Source: Hyphomicrobiales bacterium
GTDB taxonomy: Bacteria; Pseudomonadota; Alphaproteobacteria; Rhizobiales; Rhizobiaceae
Assembly (NCBI GenBank): GCA_900471605.1
Contig: UCEY01000034.1
Location: forward strand, 1 to 49,505
Direction: 5' to 3'
Length of the DNA stretch: 49,505 nucleotides
The first letter of the stretch is position 1; every line of letters starts with the position of its first letter. Shown piece after piece: positions 40,666 through 49,035 of the stretch. Position numbers and translations under genes: made by a program. Under the pieces are notes generated by a model. The model was given only the letters and a program-made list of their open reading frames with translations. It did not search any database and was not told the DNA's origin.

Positions 40666-41700
40666 GTGACATTGAAGGCCGTTCTATGCGGGTGCGGAGC
40701 TATGGCTCACGGCTGGATGCGGGCGTTGAAGACGACGCCGGGTCTTGCCGAAACCATTACCGTCGTCGGGCTGGTCGATCTCGACCGCTCCGTCGCCTTG
40801 GCGCTTGCCAGAGCTTTCGACCTGAAGGATGTGGCGATCGGTACGGATCTCGACCGGGTGCTGGAAGAGACCGGCGCCGAGCTTCTGTTCGATATCGTCG
40901 TGCCCTCCGCCCGCAAGGCCGTCGTCGCCTCCGGCCTCCGCCACGGTTGCCACGTGTTGAGCGAAAAGCCGATGGCCACGTCGCTTGGTGAGGCGAGAGA
41001 GCTCATTGCGCTGGCCGAAGGGGCAGGGCGGATCCATGCGGTGGTACAGAACCGGCGCTTCATCTCCGGTATCCGCCGGATGCGCCGCTTCGTCGAACTC
41101 GGCGCGATCGGCGAATTGACCGGCGTACATTGCGATTTTTTCATAGCTCCGCATTTCGGCGGCTTCCGCGAACAGATGGACAATGTGCTCCTGCTCGACA
41201 TGGCGATCCACACGTTTGACGCGGCTCGTTTTGTCAGCGGGAAGCGTCCCTTGTCGGTCTATTGCCTTGAAACCAACCCGGCCGGTTCCTGGTACGCCCA
41301 TGGAGCCTCGGCCAACGCCGTCTTCCGCCTTTCCGACGATGTCGTCTTCACCTATCGCGGCTCCTGGTGCGCCGAGGGCCGCCGCACGAGCTGGGAAAGC
41401 GCCTGGCGGCTGGTCGGCTCGAAGGGAATGCTGACCTGGGACGGCGAGGAAACCTTCGAGGCAACGATTGTCGGCAGCGGGGAGGGGCTGTTGCGCGGCC
41501 ATCAGCCGATCGACGTGCCGCCCGCGCCGCGCGAGGAGGAAACGCAGGGCCATGCAAGCGTGATCACCGATTTCCTCGACGCGATCCGCTCCGGTCGGCC
41601 GCCCGAGACGGCGGGAGCCGACAATATCAAGAGCCTGGCCATGGTGTTCGGCGCCATCGAGAGCGCGCGGACCGGCCAAGCCGTCGCTATTCAAATATGA
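40666..41700 (+). CDS. Gfo/Idh/MocA family oxidoreductase
   Basis: A 344-residue NAD(P)-dependent dehydrogenase of the glucose-fructose oxidoreductase/inositol dehydrogenase family. The Rossmann start VLCGCGAMAHGWMRAL (G-x-G-x-M), the EKP motif at 100-102 and the active-site stretch LDMAIHTFDAAR (Asp178, His182) are present. GTG 40666 follows GAGGAGG. It is the first gene of the rightward sugar operon and ends 11 nt before a TIM-barrel isomerase. It probably oxidises a sugar or sugar acid after uptake; the exact sugar is not readable from sequence. Confidence 0.93.
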   Translation: MTLKAVLCGCGAMAHGWMRALKTTPGLAETITVVGLVDLDRSVALALARAFDLKDVAIGTDLDRVLEETGAELLFDIVVPSARKAVVASGLRHGCHVLSEKPMATSLGEARELIALAEGAGRIHAVVQNRRFISGIRRMRRFVELGAIGELTGVHCDFFIAPHFGGFREQMDNVLLLDMAIHTFDAARFVSGKRPLSVYCLETNPAGSWYAHGASANAVFRLSDDVVFTYRGSWCAEGRRTSWESAWRLVGSKGMLTWDGEETFEATIVGSGEGLLRGHQPIDVPPAPREEETQGHASVITDFLDAIRSGRPPETAGADNIKSLAMVFGAIESARTGQAVAIQI

Positions 41701-41711
41701 GGATCGAGCGC

Positions 41712-42614
41712 ATGAGCAACCCAGCCAAATCCATCCGTATCGGCACGATGATCCGCAGCACCAAAGGCGGCGCGGCCGAGCGTATCGCCCAGATCGCCGA
41801 CATGGGCTTCGAAAGCTTTCAGCCTTTCTTCTGGCAGACGACGAACGGTCAGGATCTGGCGGAACTCGGCAAGCGCTGCCGCGATGCGATCGGCGATCGC
41901 GACATCACCATCCAGGCGCTCGGCATGTTCGGCAATCCGCTGGAGGAGACCGAAGTCGATCTCCAGACGCTGCAGGGCTGGAAGGATTGCATCGACAACG
42001 CCCACCATTTCGGTGCGACCTGCGTTGCGGGTTTTACCGGAAGGCTGCGCGGACGGCCGATCCCGGAAAGCCTGCCGCGCTACCGGCAGATCTGGAGCGA
42101 GCTTGCAAAACGTGCCGCCGACAAGGGCGTCAAGATCGCCTTCGAGAATTGCGCCATGGACGGCAACTGGCAGTCAGGCGACTGGAACCTCGCCCACAAT
42201 CCGGATGCCTGGGAGCTGATCTTCAACGAGACGCCGGACGACCATATCGGTCTCGAATGGGAGCCGTGCCATCAGATGGTCTATCTGATCGAGCCGCTGC
42301 CGCAGATCCGCAAATGGGCGTCGAAGATCTTTCACGTGCACGGCAAGGACGCGACGATCCGCTGGGACGTCATCCGCGAACACGGGATTTTCGGCAAGCA
42401 TCCCTTCGTTTTCATGCGCACGCCCGGTTTCGGCGACACGAAATGGACCGATGTCATCTCGGAACTGAGGCTTGCCGGCTGGTCTGGCTCGATCGACATC
42501 GAGGGCTGGCACGACCCCGTCTATCGCGACGAGCTGGAAATGACCGGCCAGGTGCATGCCTTGAACTATCTGAAGTCATGCCGAGGCGGCGATTTCGTCA
42601 CCGATCCGGTGTGA
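41712..42614 (+). CDS. sugar phosphate isomerase/epimerase family protein (xylose isomerase-like TIM barrel)
   Basis: A 300-residue AP_endonuc_2-type TIM-barrel protein. Metal-site candidates are the FENC glutamate near residue 142, LEWEPCHQ and the FHVHGKDA histidines near 210, and a final DIEGWHDP. ATG 41712 has GAGG about 10 nt upstream; an ATG at 41697 overlapping the Gfo stop is possible. These proteins often act with Gfo/Idh enzymes as keto-sugar isomerases, epimerases or dehydratases, and the two adjacent genes are a recurring pair. Confidence 0.9.
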   Translation: MSNPAKSIRIGTMIRSTKGGAAERIAQIADMGFESFQPFFWQTTNGQDLAELGKRCRDAIGDRDITIQALGMFGNPLEETEVDLQTLQGWKDCIDNAHHFGATCVAGFTGRLRGRPIPESLPRYRQIWSELAKRAADKGVKIAFENCAMDGNWQSGDWNLAHNPDAWELIFNETPDDHIGLEWEPCHQMVYLIEPLPQIRKWASKIFHVHGKDATIRWDVIREHGIFGKHPFVFMRTPGFGDTKWTDVISELRLAGWSGSIDIEGWHDPVYRDELEMTGQVHALNYLKSCRGGDFVTDPV

Positions 42615-42631
42615 CGCAAACCGCTCCTTGT

Positions 42632-42652
42632 GTCGGCCTGGAGGAGGCCGGC
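42632..42652 (+). terminator. intercistronic hairpin before binding-protein gene
   Basis: CGGCCT, 5-nt loop GGAGG and AGGCCG, extended by a G-U and a G-C pair, form a stem between the isomerase stop and the binding-protein start. It has no T-run and ends 30 nt before the ATG; it may separate or stabilise the messages. Confidence 0.4.
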
Positions 42653-42681
42653 GCCGGGAGCACAATCTGAAGGAGGAGAGC

Positions 42682-43914
42682 ATGGGTATTCGCAAATTGG
42701 CTTTAGTCGGCGCGCTCGCGGTTGCCAGCATGTCGGCATTTTATGTCTCGGCCCGCGCCGAGGACGTGAAAATCACCGTCTGGTCGCTTGACCGCGACAT
42801 TCAGCCGGCTCCGAACCTCATCAAGGATTTCAACAACCTGAAGACCGGGATCACGGTCGAATATCGCCAGATCCAGTTCGACGACGTGGTAAGCGAGGCG
42901 ATGCGCGCTTATTCCACCGGCCAGGCGCCCGACATCATCGCCGTCGACAATCCGGAACACGCGCTGTTTTCCTCGCGCGGAGCATTCCTCGACCTGACGG
43001 ACATGATTTCTCAATCGAGTGTCGTGAAACCGGCGAACTATTATCCCGGTCCGCTGAAATCGGTGATGTGGAAGGACCGCTATTTCGGTATTCCAAAGGC
43101 GACCAACACGATCGCGCTCTACTACAACAAGGATATGTTCAAGGCGAAGGGGCTGGATCCGGCCAAGCCGCCGCAGACCTGGGCGGAGCTCGTCGATACG
43201 GCACGCAAGCTCACCGATCCCGCAAAGAACGTCTATGGCATCACTTTCTCGGCGAAGGCGAACGAGGAGGGGACCTTCCAGTTCCTGCCCTGGGCGCAGA
43301 TGGGCGGCGGCGGTTATGACAAGATCAACACGCCCGGTGCCGTGAAAGCGCTCCAAACCTGGAAGACGATCATCGACGAGAAGCTCGCGTCCCGCGATAC
43401 GCTCACCCGCAGCCAGTGGGATTCGACCGGAACCTTCAATTCCGGCAATGCGGCCATGGCGATTTCCGGCCCCTGGGAGCTGGATCGCATGGTGAAGGAG
43501 GCGAAGTTCGACTGGGGTGTCGCGCTGCTGCCGCTTCCGGAAGCCGATGCGAAACGCTCGTCCGCCATGGGCGACTTCAACTGGGCGATCTTCGCCAACT
43601 CCAAACACCCGAAGGAAGCCTTCAAGGTGCTGGAATATTTCGTCTCGCAGGACAGTCGGATGTTCAAGGATTTCGGCCAGCTTCCGGCTCGCTCCGATCT
43701 TGCCATTCCGCCGACTGGCCAGCCGCTCAAGGACGCTGCCCTGAAGGTCTTTCAGGAGCAGTTGAAATTTGCGCAGCCCCGCGGACCACATCCCGCGTGG
43801 CCCAAGATTTCCAAGGCGATCCAGGATGCCATCCAGGCAGCCCTGTCCGGCCAGATGAGCGCCCAGGAGGCGCTCGACCAGGCCGACAAGAAGATCAAGG
43901 CCGTGCTTGGCTAA
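42682..43914 (+). CDS. carbohydrate ABC transporter substrate-binding protein (family 1)
   Basis: A 410-residue periplasmic binding protein with a Sec signal peptide (MGIRKLALVGALAVASMSAFYVSARA, about 26 residues). Features include ITVWSLDRDIQPAPNLIKDFN, GQAPDIIAVDNPEHALF, KATNTIALYYNKDMF, PQTWAELVDTARKL and FNSGNAAMAISGPWEL, the latter being the SBP_bac_1 signature for maltose-like proteins. AAGGAGGAGAG lies just before ATG 42682. It delivers the sugar to the permease pair encoded downstream after a 154-nt gap. Confidence 0.94.
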   Translation: MGIRKLALVGALAVASMSAFYVSARAEDVKITVWSLDRDIQPAPNLIKDFNNLKTGITVEYRQIQFDDVVSEAMRAYSTGQAPDIIAVDNPEHALFSSRGAFLDLTDMISQSSVVKPANYYPGPLKSVMWKDRYFGIPKATNTIALYYNKDMFKAKGLDPAKPPQTWAELVDTARKLTDPAKNVYGITFSAKANEEGTFQFLPWAQMGGGGYDKINTPGAVKALQTWKTIIDEKLASRDTLTRSQWDSTGTFNSGNAAMAISGPWELDRMVKEAKFDWGVALLPLPEADAKRSSAMGDFNWAIFANSKHPKEAFKVLEYFVSQDSRMFKDFGQLPARSDLAIPPTGQPLKDAALKVFQEQLKFAQPRGPHPAWPKISKAIQDAIQAALSGQMSAQEALDQADKKIKAVLG

Positions 43915-43921
43915 GAAGCCG

Positions 43922-43936
43922 CGGGCCTATGGCCCG
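43922..43936 (+). terminator. hairpin just after binding-protein gene
   Basis: CGGGCC-TAT-GGCCCG lies 7 nt after the stop codon, at the start of the 154-nt gap before the permease gene. Its place suggests protection of the abundant binding-protein message or partial termination. Confidence 0.5.
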
Positions 43937-44068
43937 GGCGACTTGCCTTCGCTCCCTCCCGTCTGCCCCTCGGGAAGAGGAGAAGAAGGCACCATTCCTC
44001 CCGGCCGGGGCCGCGATGGCTTGCCACGCGGCTCCGGACCGGAAGATCGGCGCAGATCCGGAGGTGTT

Positions 44069-44971
44069 ATGAGAAGACTGCTTCTTTCCATCCGCGACGG
44101 GCGCGGTTTCGATATCGGCCTTGTTTCGGTACCGCTCATCTTCCTGTTTGCAATGGCCGGCCTGCCGCTCATTTACAACATCGTGATGAGCTTTCAGGAA
44201 GTGGACATGTTCAGCCTCGGGACTTTCGCGCGGCCGTTCGTGGGTTTCAAGAACTACATCACCCTGTTCTCGCAGCCCGAGACCTGGCCGATCCTCGGGA
44301 ATACGGCGATCTTCGTGGTCGCATCGATCGCCGGGCAATTCACCATCGGTTTTGCGCTGGCGCTCTTTTTCTGGACCGGCTTTCCCGGTTCCTCCTGGCT
44401 GCGCGGGCTGTTCCTCGTGTCCTGGGTGATGCCCGGTCTGGTCGTCGGCGCCATCTGGAACTGGATCCTCTCCGGCGACTTCGGCGTGCTGAACTTTCTT
44501 CTCAAGGAGTCCGGGCTCGTTGCCGCGAATATATTCTGGCGCTCCGACCCGAATTTTTCTCTCTGGGCGGTGGTCATCGCCAATATCTGGCTCGGCATTT
44601 CCTTCAACATGATCCTGCTCTCGGTCGGCTTGTCGGCCATTCCCCAGGATCTCTACGAGGCCGCCGAACTCGACGGCGCCAATGTCGTCCAGCGGTTTTA
44701 CACCATCACCTTGCCGATGATGCGTTCCTCGATCGGCGCGCTCGTTGCGCTTGGCCTGATCTTCACCCTGCAGCAGTTCGATCTCTTCGCGGCCATCACC
44801 GCCGGCGGCCCCAACAATTCGTCGAACGTGGCGCAATACTGGGCCTGGGATCTGTCCTTCCGCCAGTACGACTTCGCACAAGGGGCGACGATCTCCGTCA
44901 TCATGATCGTCTTCGTGATGTTTGCATCAGTTGTCTATGTGCGTTCGACCCGGCATGAGGTGCGCGGATGA
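44069..44971 (+). CDS. carbohydrate ABC transporter permease (MalF-like)
   Basis: A 300-residue inner-membrane permease with about six spans. LVSVPLIFLFAMAGLPLIYNIVMSF is the first span, and the coupling loop YEAAELDGANVVQRFYTITLPMM carries the EAA motif. ATG 44069 is chosen because GGAGG lies 6-8 nt upstream and the first span then begins near residue 18; the frame also runs back to 43907 as a Pro/Gly-rich unlikely extension. Its stop overlaps the next permease start (ATGA). Confidence 0.94.
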   Translation: MRRLLLSIRDGRGFDIGLVSVPLIFLFAMAGLPLIYNIVMSFQEVDMFSLGTFARPFVGFKNYITLFSQPETWPILGNTAIFVVASIAGQFTIGFALALFFWTGFPGSSWLRGLFLVSWVMPGLVVGAIWNWILSGDFGVLNFLLKESGLVAANIFWRSDPNFSLWAVVIANIWLGISFNMILLSVGLSAIPQDLYEAAELDGANVVQRFYTITLPMMRSSIGALVALGLIFTLQQFDLFAAITAGGPNNSSNVAQYWAWDLSFRQYDFAQGATISVIMIVFVMFASVVYVRSTRHEVRG

Positions 44972-45795
44972 GCATTGCCCTTCGCGACAAGCTCATGCTG
45001 ATGGTGGCCGTCCTGCTCGCGGCGGTCTACCTCTTTCCGCTCTACTGGATGTACGTGACCGCGCTGAAGACGGGATCGGCGATGTTCGCCTCACCGCCTT
45101 CATTCTGGCCATCCGATCCGCAATGGAGCATCTACGGTTCGGTCTGGGAGAGCCGCAATGTCGGCCGTTATCTCTGGAACTCCTTCGTGATCGCCTCCGG
45201 CGCCGTCTCGCTGATCGTCATCCTCGGCACGGGCTGCGCCTATGTGCTGGCGCGCTACCGCAATGCCTGGGTGGATGTCGGCCTTTTCCTGATCCTCATG
45301 CTGCAGGTGCTGCCGGCATCGCTGATGATCACGCCGATCTTCGTCGGCTTTTCGCAGCTCGGCCTGCTGGATTACCCGCGCGTCGCGGTCATCCTGGCGA
45401 TCGCGGCCAAGAGCATGCCTTTCTTCGTGGTCCTGGTCAGGGCAGCCTTCATGAGCGTGCCGATGGAACTGGAGGAGGCGGCGCTGGTCGACGGCAATTC
45501 CCGTTTCGGCGCCTTCTTCCACATCGTGCTGCCGCTGGCGCGCAACGGCATTCTCGTCAGCGCCATCCTGATCTTCATGCAGGCTTTCGGGGAGTTCGTC
45601 TATTCGAAGTCGATGATCCAGGCGATCGAATATCAGCCGGCAAGCGTCGGGCTGAATTCCTTCATGGGACCGAACACCAACGAATGGAACAACATCATGG
45701 CCTATGCCGCGATGTATGTGACGCCGATCCTCGCCATCTTCGTTCTCTTGCAACGCCGGATCGTTTCCGGCCTGACGTCCGGAGCCCTCAAATGA
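44968..45795 (+). CDS. carbohydrate ABC transporter permease (MalG-like)
   Basis: A 275-residue inner-membrane permease with six predicted spans. Typical MalG-family points are YLFPLYWMYVTALKTGS, the SFVIASGAVSLIVILGTGCAYVLARY block and the coupling loop EEAALVDGNSRFGAFFHIVLPLARNG. It is coupled to its neighbours by 4-nt overlaps on both sides, so both permeases and the ATPase are made together. Confidence 0.94.
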   Translation: MSIALRDKLMLMVAVLLAAVYLFPLYWMYVTALKTGSAMFASPPSFWPSDPQWSIYGSVWESRNVGRYLWNSFVIASGAVSLIVILGTGCAYVLARYRNAWVDVGLFLILMLQVLPASLMITPIFVGFSQLGLLDYPRVAVILAIAAKSMPFFVVLVRAAFMSVPMELEEAALVDGNSRFGAFFHIVLPLARNGILVSAILIFMQAFGEFVYSKSMIQAIEYQPASVGLNSFMGPNTNEWNNIMAYAAMYVTPILAIFVLLQRRIVSGLTSGALK

Positions 45796-46865
45796 CCCTG
45801 CATCAGATCGAACTTTCGGGCGTGAACAAATATTACGGCGCGTACCATGCGTTGCGGGACATCGACCTGAAGATTCGCAAGGGCTCCTTCGTGGCGCTCG
45901 TCGGTCCGTCCGGCTGTGGAAAGTCCACGTTGCTGCGTTCGCTGGCCGGGCTCGAATCCATCTCGGCTGGAGACCTGGTCATCGCGGGTACCCGGATGAA
46001 CGGCGTTCCTCCCCGCAAGCGGGATCTTGCCATGGTCTTCCAGTCCTATGCGCTGTACCCGCACATGACGGTCGAAGAAAATCTCACCTACAGCCTGCGA
46101 ATGCGAGGCGTCGGCAAGGAGGAGGCCAGGCGAAAGGCGGAGGAAGTGGCCACCACGACAGGCCTTTCGGCCCTTCTCGGGCGCTATCCGCGCGAGCTTT
46201 CGGGCGGTCAGCGCCAGCGCGTGGCGATGAGCCGGGCGATCATCCGCAATCCCAAGGCCTTTCTGTTCGACGAGCCGCTGTCCAATCTCGACGCCGCCTT
46301 GCGTGTCCACATGCGCAAGGAGATCCGCGCCCTCCACGACCGGCTGGGAGCGACGTCCGTCTATGTCACCCATGACCAGGTCGAGGCGATGACGATGGCC
46401 GATCATGTGGTGGTCATGCGTCAGGGCGTGATCGAGCAACAGGGCGCGCCGCTGGAACTCTACGACCGGCCGGCCAACCAGTTCGTCGCAGGCTTCATCG
46501 GTTCGCCGGCCATGAATTTCGTGCCCGCTCAGGTGGGAGCGGACGGACGCTCCGTCGTCCTCGATCTGGGCACGCCTCACACCGTGGCGTTGGCGAAATC
46601 CCTTGAGGCCGGTCGGGTGCTGATCGTGGGAATCCGGCCGGAGCATCTCCAGCTTGCAGGCGAAGCGGATGCCGGGCTGCGCTTGCCCGTCGGAAGCGTC
46701 GAAAGCACAGGCGCGGCCACTTATGTCACGACCGCGACGCAACCAGAACTGGTCGTGGTCCTCAACAGCCGCGTCTCTATCCGCCCCGGAGAGACGCTTC
46801 CACTTCATCTCGATCCAGCCCACCTGCACCTTTTCGACAGGGAAACGCAGATACGCCTCGCTTGA
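45792..46865 (+). CDS. carbohydrate ABC transporter ATP-binding protein (UgpC/MalK-like)
   Basis: A 357-residue ATPase with Walker A GPSGCGKST (38-46), signature LSGGQRQR (136-143), the Walker B FLFDEPLSNLDA, the VTHDQVEAMTMAD switch and a C-terminal TOBE domain with GIRPEHL. It lacks the insertion seen in the other UgpC-like protein of the window. ATG 45792 overlaps the permease stop by 4 nt. A GC-neutral 250-nt gap without a supported gene separates it from the dehydratase gene. Confidence 0.94.
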   Translation: MTLHQIELSGVNKYYGAYHALRDIDLKIRKGSFVALVGPSGCGKSTLLRSLAGLESISAGDLVIAGTRMNGVPPRKRDLAMVFQSYALYPHMTVEENLTYSLRMRGVGKEEARRKAEEVATTTGLSALLGRYPRELSGGQRQRVAMSRAIIRNPKAFLFDEPLSNLDAALRVHMRKEIRALHDRLGATSVYVTHDQVEAMTMADHVVVMRQGVIEQQGAPLELYDRPANQFVAGFIGSPAMNFVPAQVGADGRSVVLDLGTPHTVALAKSLEAGRVLIVGIRPEHLQLAGEADAGLRLPVGSVESTGAATYVTTATQPELVVVLNSRVSIRPGETLPLHLDPAHLHLFDRETQIRLA

Positions 46866-47115
46866 AATGCCCCCAGCTGCCTTCGCCGATGAGGACAGGA
46901 AAGGCGCTCGGCGATTTCCGATCTTCAGGCGTCCATCTCCCGATAGACTGTTCCGGAAGTGGAGCGGCAGACTGATCCGGGGGATGGCGCCCTGGATCAT
47001 GCGAAGATTTCAGGTGCCAAACCTTGCTGCCGCTTGGCATAAAGGTCTTGACCACCTTCTCAGGTCAGGCTGGAACGTGGAACTCATTCATCAATCGAAC
47101 CGGTCGAGGTCAGAC
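46866..47115. other. 250-nt gap before enolase-superfamily gene; nothing recognised
   Basis: No ribosome site with a plausible frame, no strong hairpin and no clear operator was found. The long gap may mean the downstream gene has its own promoter. Confidence 0.4.
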
Positions 47116-48234
47116 ATGAAAATCGCTTCCGTCCAACCCTTCATTCTCCATCTTCCGCTCACCTCGGCCTCCATCTCGGATTCGACCCACAGCATCACCC
47201 ATTGGGGCGTCGTCGGTACGAAGATCGTCACCACCGACGGTCTGGAAGGGTACGGCTTCACAGGCACGCATGCGCATCTTGCCTCCGACCGGCTGATCAC
47301 CGCCTGCATCAGCGATTGTTACGCACCGTTATTGGTTGGCGAAGATGCTTCCGATCACCAGCGCCTCTGGACGAAACTCGCCCGATACCCGTCGCTGCAA
47401 TGGGTCGGCCGGGCCGGGATCACGCATCTGGCGCTTGCGGCGGTGGACGTCGCTCTTTGGGATCTGAAGGCGAAGAAGGCGGAAGTGCCGCTCTGGTCCT
47501 GTCTGGGCGGCGCGCGCACGGATGCCCTCGAGGCCTACAATACCGATATCGGCTGGCTCTCCTTCGACCTGGAAACGCTTCTGCGCGGTTCGGCGAAAGC
47601 GGTCGAGGAAGATGGCTTCACCCGGCTCAAGATCAAGGTCGGGCACGATGACCCGAATGTCGATGTCGAGCGGCTGGCGGCGGTGCGCAAGCGCGTCGGA
47701 TCGAACATCCGCATTGCCATCGACGGCAACGGCAAATGGGATCTGCCGACCTGCCAGCGCTTCTGCGCACTGGCGCGGGATCTCGATATCTATTGGTTCG
47801 AGGAGCCGCTTTGGTACGATGACGTCAAGAGCCACGCTGCGCTCGCCCGCAATACGTCTGTTCCGATTGCGCTCGGCGAACAGCTTTATACGGTTGACGC
47901 CTTCCGATCCTTCATCGATGCCGGAGCCGTGGCCTATGTGCAGCCGGATGTGACGCGTCTTGGAGGGATTACCGAATATATTCAGGTGGCGGACCTGGCG
48001 CTCGCCAACCGGCTGCCCGTCGTGCCGCATGCGGGCGAAATGAGCCAGGTGCACGTACACATGAGCTACTGGCACCCGGCTTCGACGATTCTCGAATACA
48101 TTCCGTGGATCAAGGATCACTTCGAGGAGCCGGCGAATGTCGAGGATGGCGTTTTCAGGCGGCCGCAGCAGCCCGGCGCCAGCACGACGCCGCTCGCCAG
48201 GAGCATGGAGCATTTCGGCAAGAGCCTGCGCTAG
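47116..48234 (+). CDS. mandelate racemase/muconate lactonizing enzyme family protein (acid-sugar dehydratase-like)
   Basis: A 372-residue enolase-superfamily enzyme. The capping domain (1-120) includes the 20s loop; the barrel has the KxK pair LKIKVG (Lys172, Lys174), metal ligands Asp203 (IDGN), Glu229/230 (FEEP) and Glu255 (GEQ), Asp278 (QPDVTRLGG) and catalytic His305 (PHAGEM). KxK plus His places it in the mandelate-racemase-type group, mostly acid-sugar dehydratases. It lies at the end of the Gfo/Idh-isomerase-ABC operon, so an aldonate or uronate-derived acid made there is a likely substrate. Substrate identity is unknown. Confidence 0.93.
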   Translation: MKIASVQPFILHLPLTSASISDSTHSITHWGVVGTKIVTTDGLEGYGFTGTHAHLASDRLITACISDCYAPLLVGEDASDHQRLWTKLARYPSLQWVGRAGITHLALAAVDVALWDLKAKKAEVPLWSCLGGARTDALEAYNTDIGWLSFDLETLLRGSAKAVEEDGFTRLKIKVGHDDPNVDVERLAAVRKRVGSNIRIAIDGNGKWDLPTCQRFCALARDLDIYWFEEPLWYDDVKSHAALARNTSVPIALGEQLYTVDAFRSFIDAGAVAYVQPDVTRLGGITEYIQVADLALANRLPVVPHAGEMSQVHVHMSYWHPASTILEYIPWIKDHFEEPANVEDGVFRRPQQPGASTTPLARSMEHFGKSLR

Positions 48235-48423
48235 CGCGATCTTTTGCTTTCACTAAAGACGCGGCGGTCCGAACCCGTTTAACGCGTGGCCTTGTCGGAA
48301 GACTTCCGGGGTATGAGGGGCGGAGCCGCAATCCAAAACGAAGGATGACGGTACAAGCGCGCTTGAGAAACGGGAAGAATTCGTGACCTATGTATTTCGC
48401 CAGTATAAAGAAGGGTCGCGTAA

Positions 48424-49035
48424 ATGGTTTCCGCTTTGAGTACGCGGTATCTGCCGCCAGGAGTTTTATACTTTAGCGACGTCATTTCCGCTGAGGAGGA
48501 GGTGGCCATTGTTGCTCAGCTGGATTCCGCAGAATGGAGCAATGTGCTGAAGCGTCGGGTACAGCATTTCGGTTATCGATATGATTATAGGGCGCGGACG
48601 ATTACCGCTGATGCCTATCTGGGTAGGTTGCCGGAATGGCTTCAGTTTCTGGCGGAACGCCTGGTTGATCGCGGTTACTTTGAGAGTTTACCCGATCAGG
48701 TCATTGCCAACGAATACCTGCCGGGACAGGGCATCAGCGCCCATGTGGATTGCACACCTTGTTTCGGCGACACCATAGTTTCCGTAAGTCTTTTATCCGC
48801 CTGCCAGATGGTTTTCCGTGACTTGCGGAACTTGGAGACGCGGACCGTCTTATTGTCACGCCAGTCGGGCATATTGTTGAGTGGTGCCGGCCGTTATGAT
48901 TGGACTCACGAAATTGCCGCACGGAAATCCGATCTCGTCGATGGTGTAAAGCTGGCTCGGGAACGACGCATTTCGCTAACTTTTCGGAACGTAATCGACG
49001 TACAGTCCTTCGAAGAATTGTCCCGCGGTAGCTAG
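48424..49035 (+). CDS. AlkB-like 2-oxoglutarate/Fe(II)-dependent dioxygenase
   Basis: A 203-residue protein with the AlkB fold. NEYLPGQGISAHVDCTPCFG supplies His107 and Asp109 of the iron triad, THEIAARK supplies His162, and RRISLTFRNV supplies the two arginines (182, 188) binding 2-oxoglutarate. An aromatic, Tyr/Arg-rich stretch FGYRYDYR lies near 49-56. It matches the short bacterial ALKBH-like group that removes alkyl lesions from nucleic acid or modifies other targets. AAGAAGGG lies 8-15 nt upstream of the ATG. Base composition is visibly lower in GC than the rest of the window, hinting at recent transfer. Confidence 0.88.
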   Translation: MVSALSTRYLPPGVLYFSDVISAEEEVAIVAQLDSAEWSNVLKRRVQHFGYRYDYRARTITADAYLGRLPEWLQFLAERLVDRGYFESLPDQVIANEYLPGQGISAHVDCTPCFGDTIVSVSLLSACQMVFRDLRNLETRTVLLSRQSGILLSGAGRYDWTHEIAARKSDLVDGVKLARERRISLTFRNVIDVQSFEELSRGS

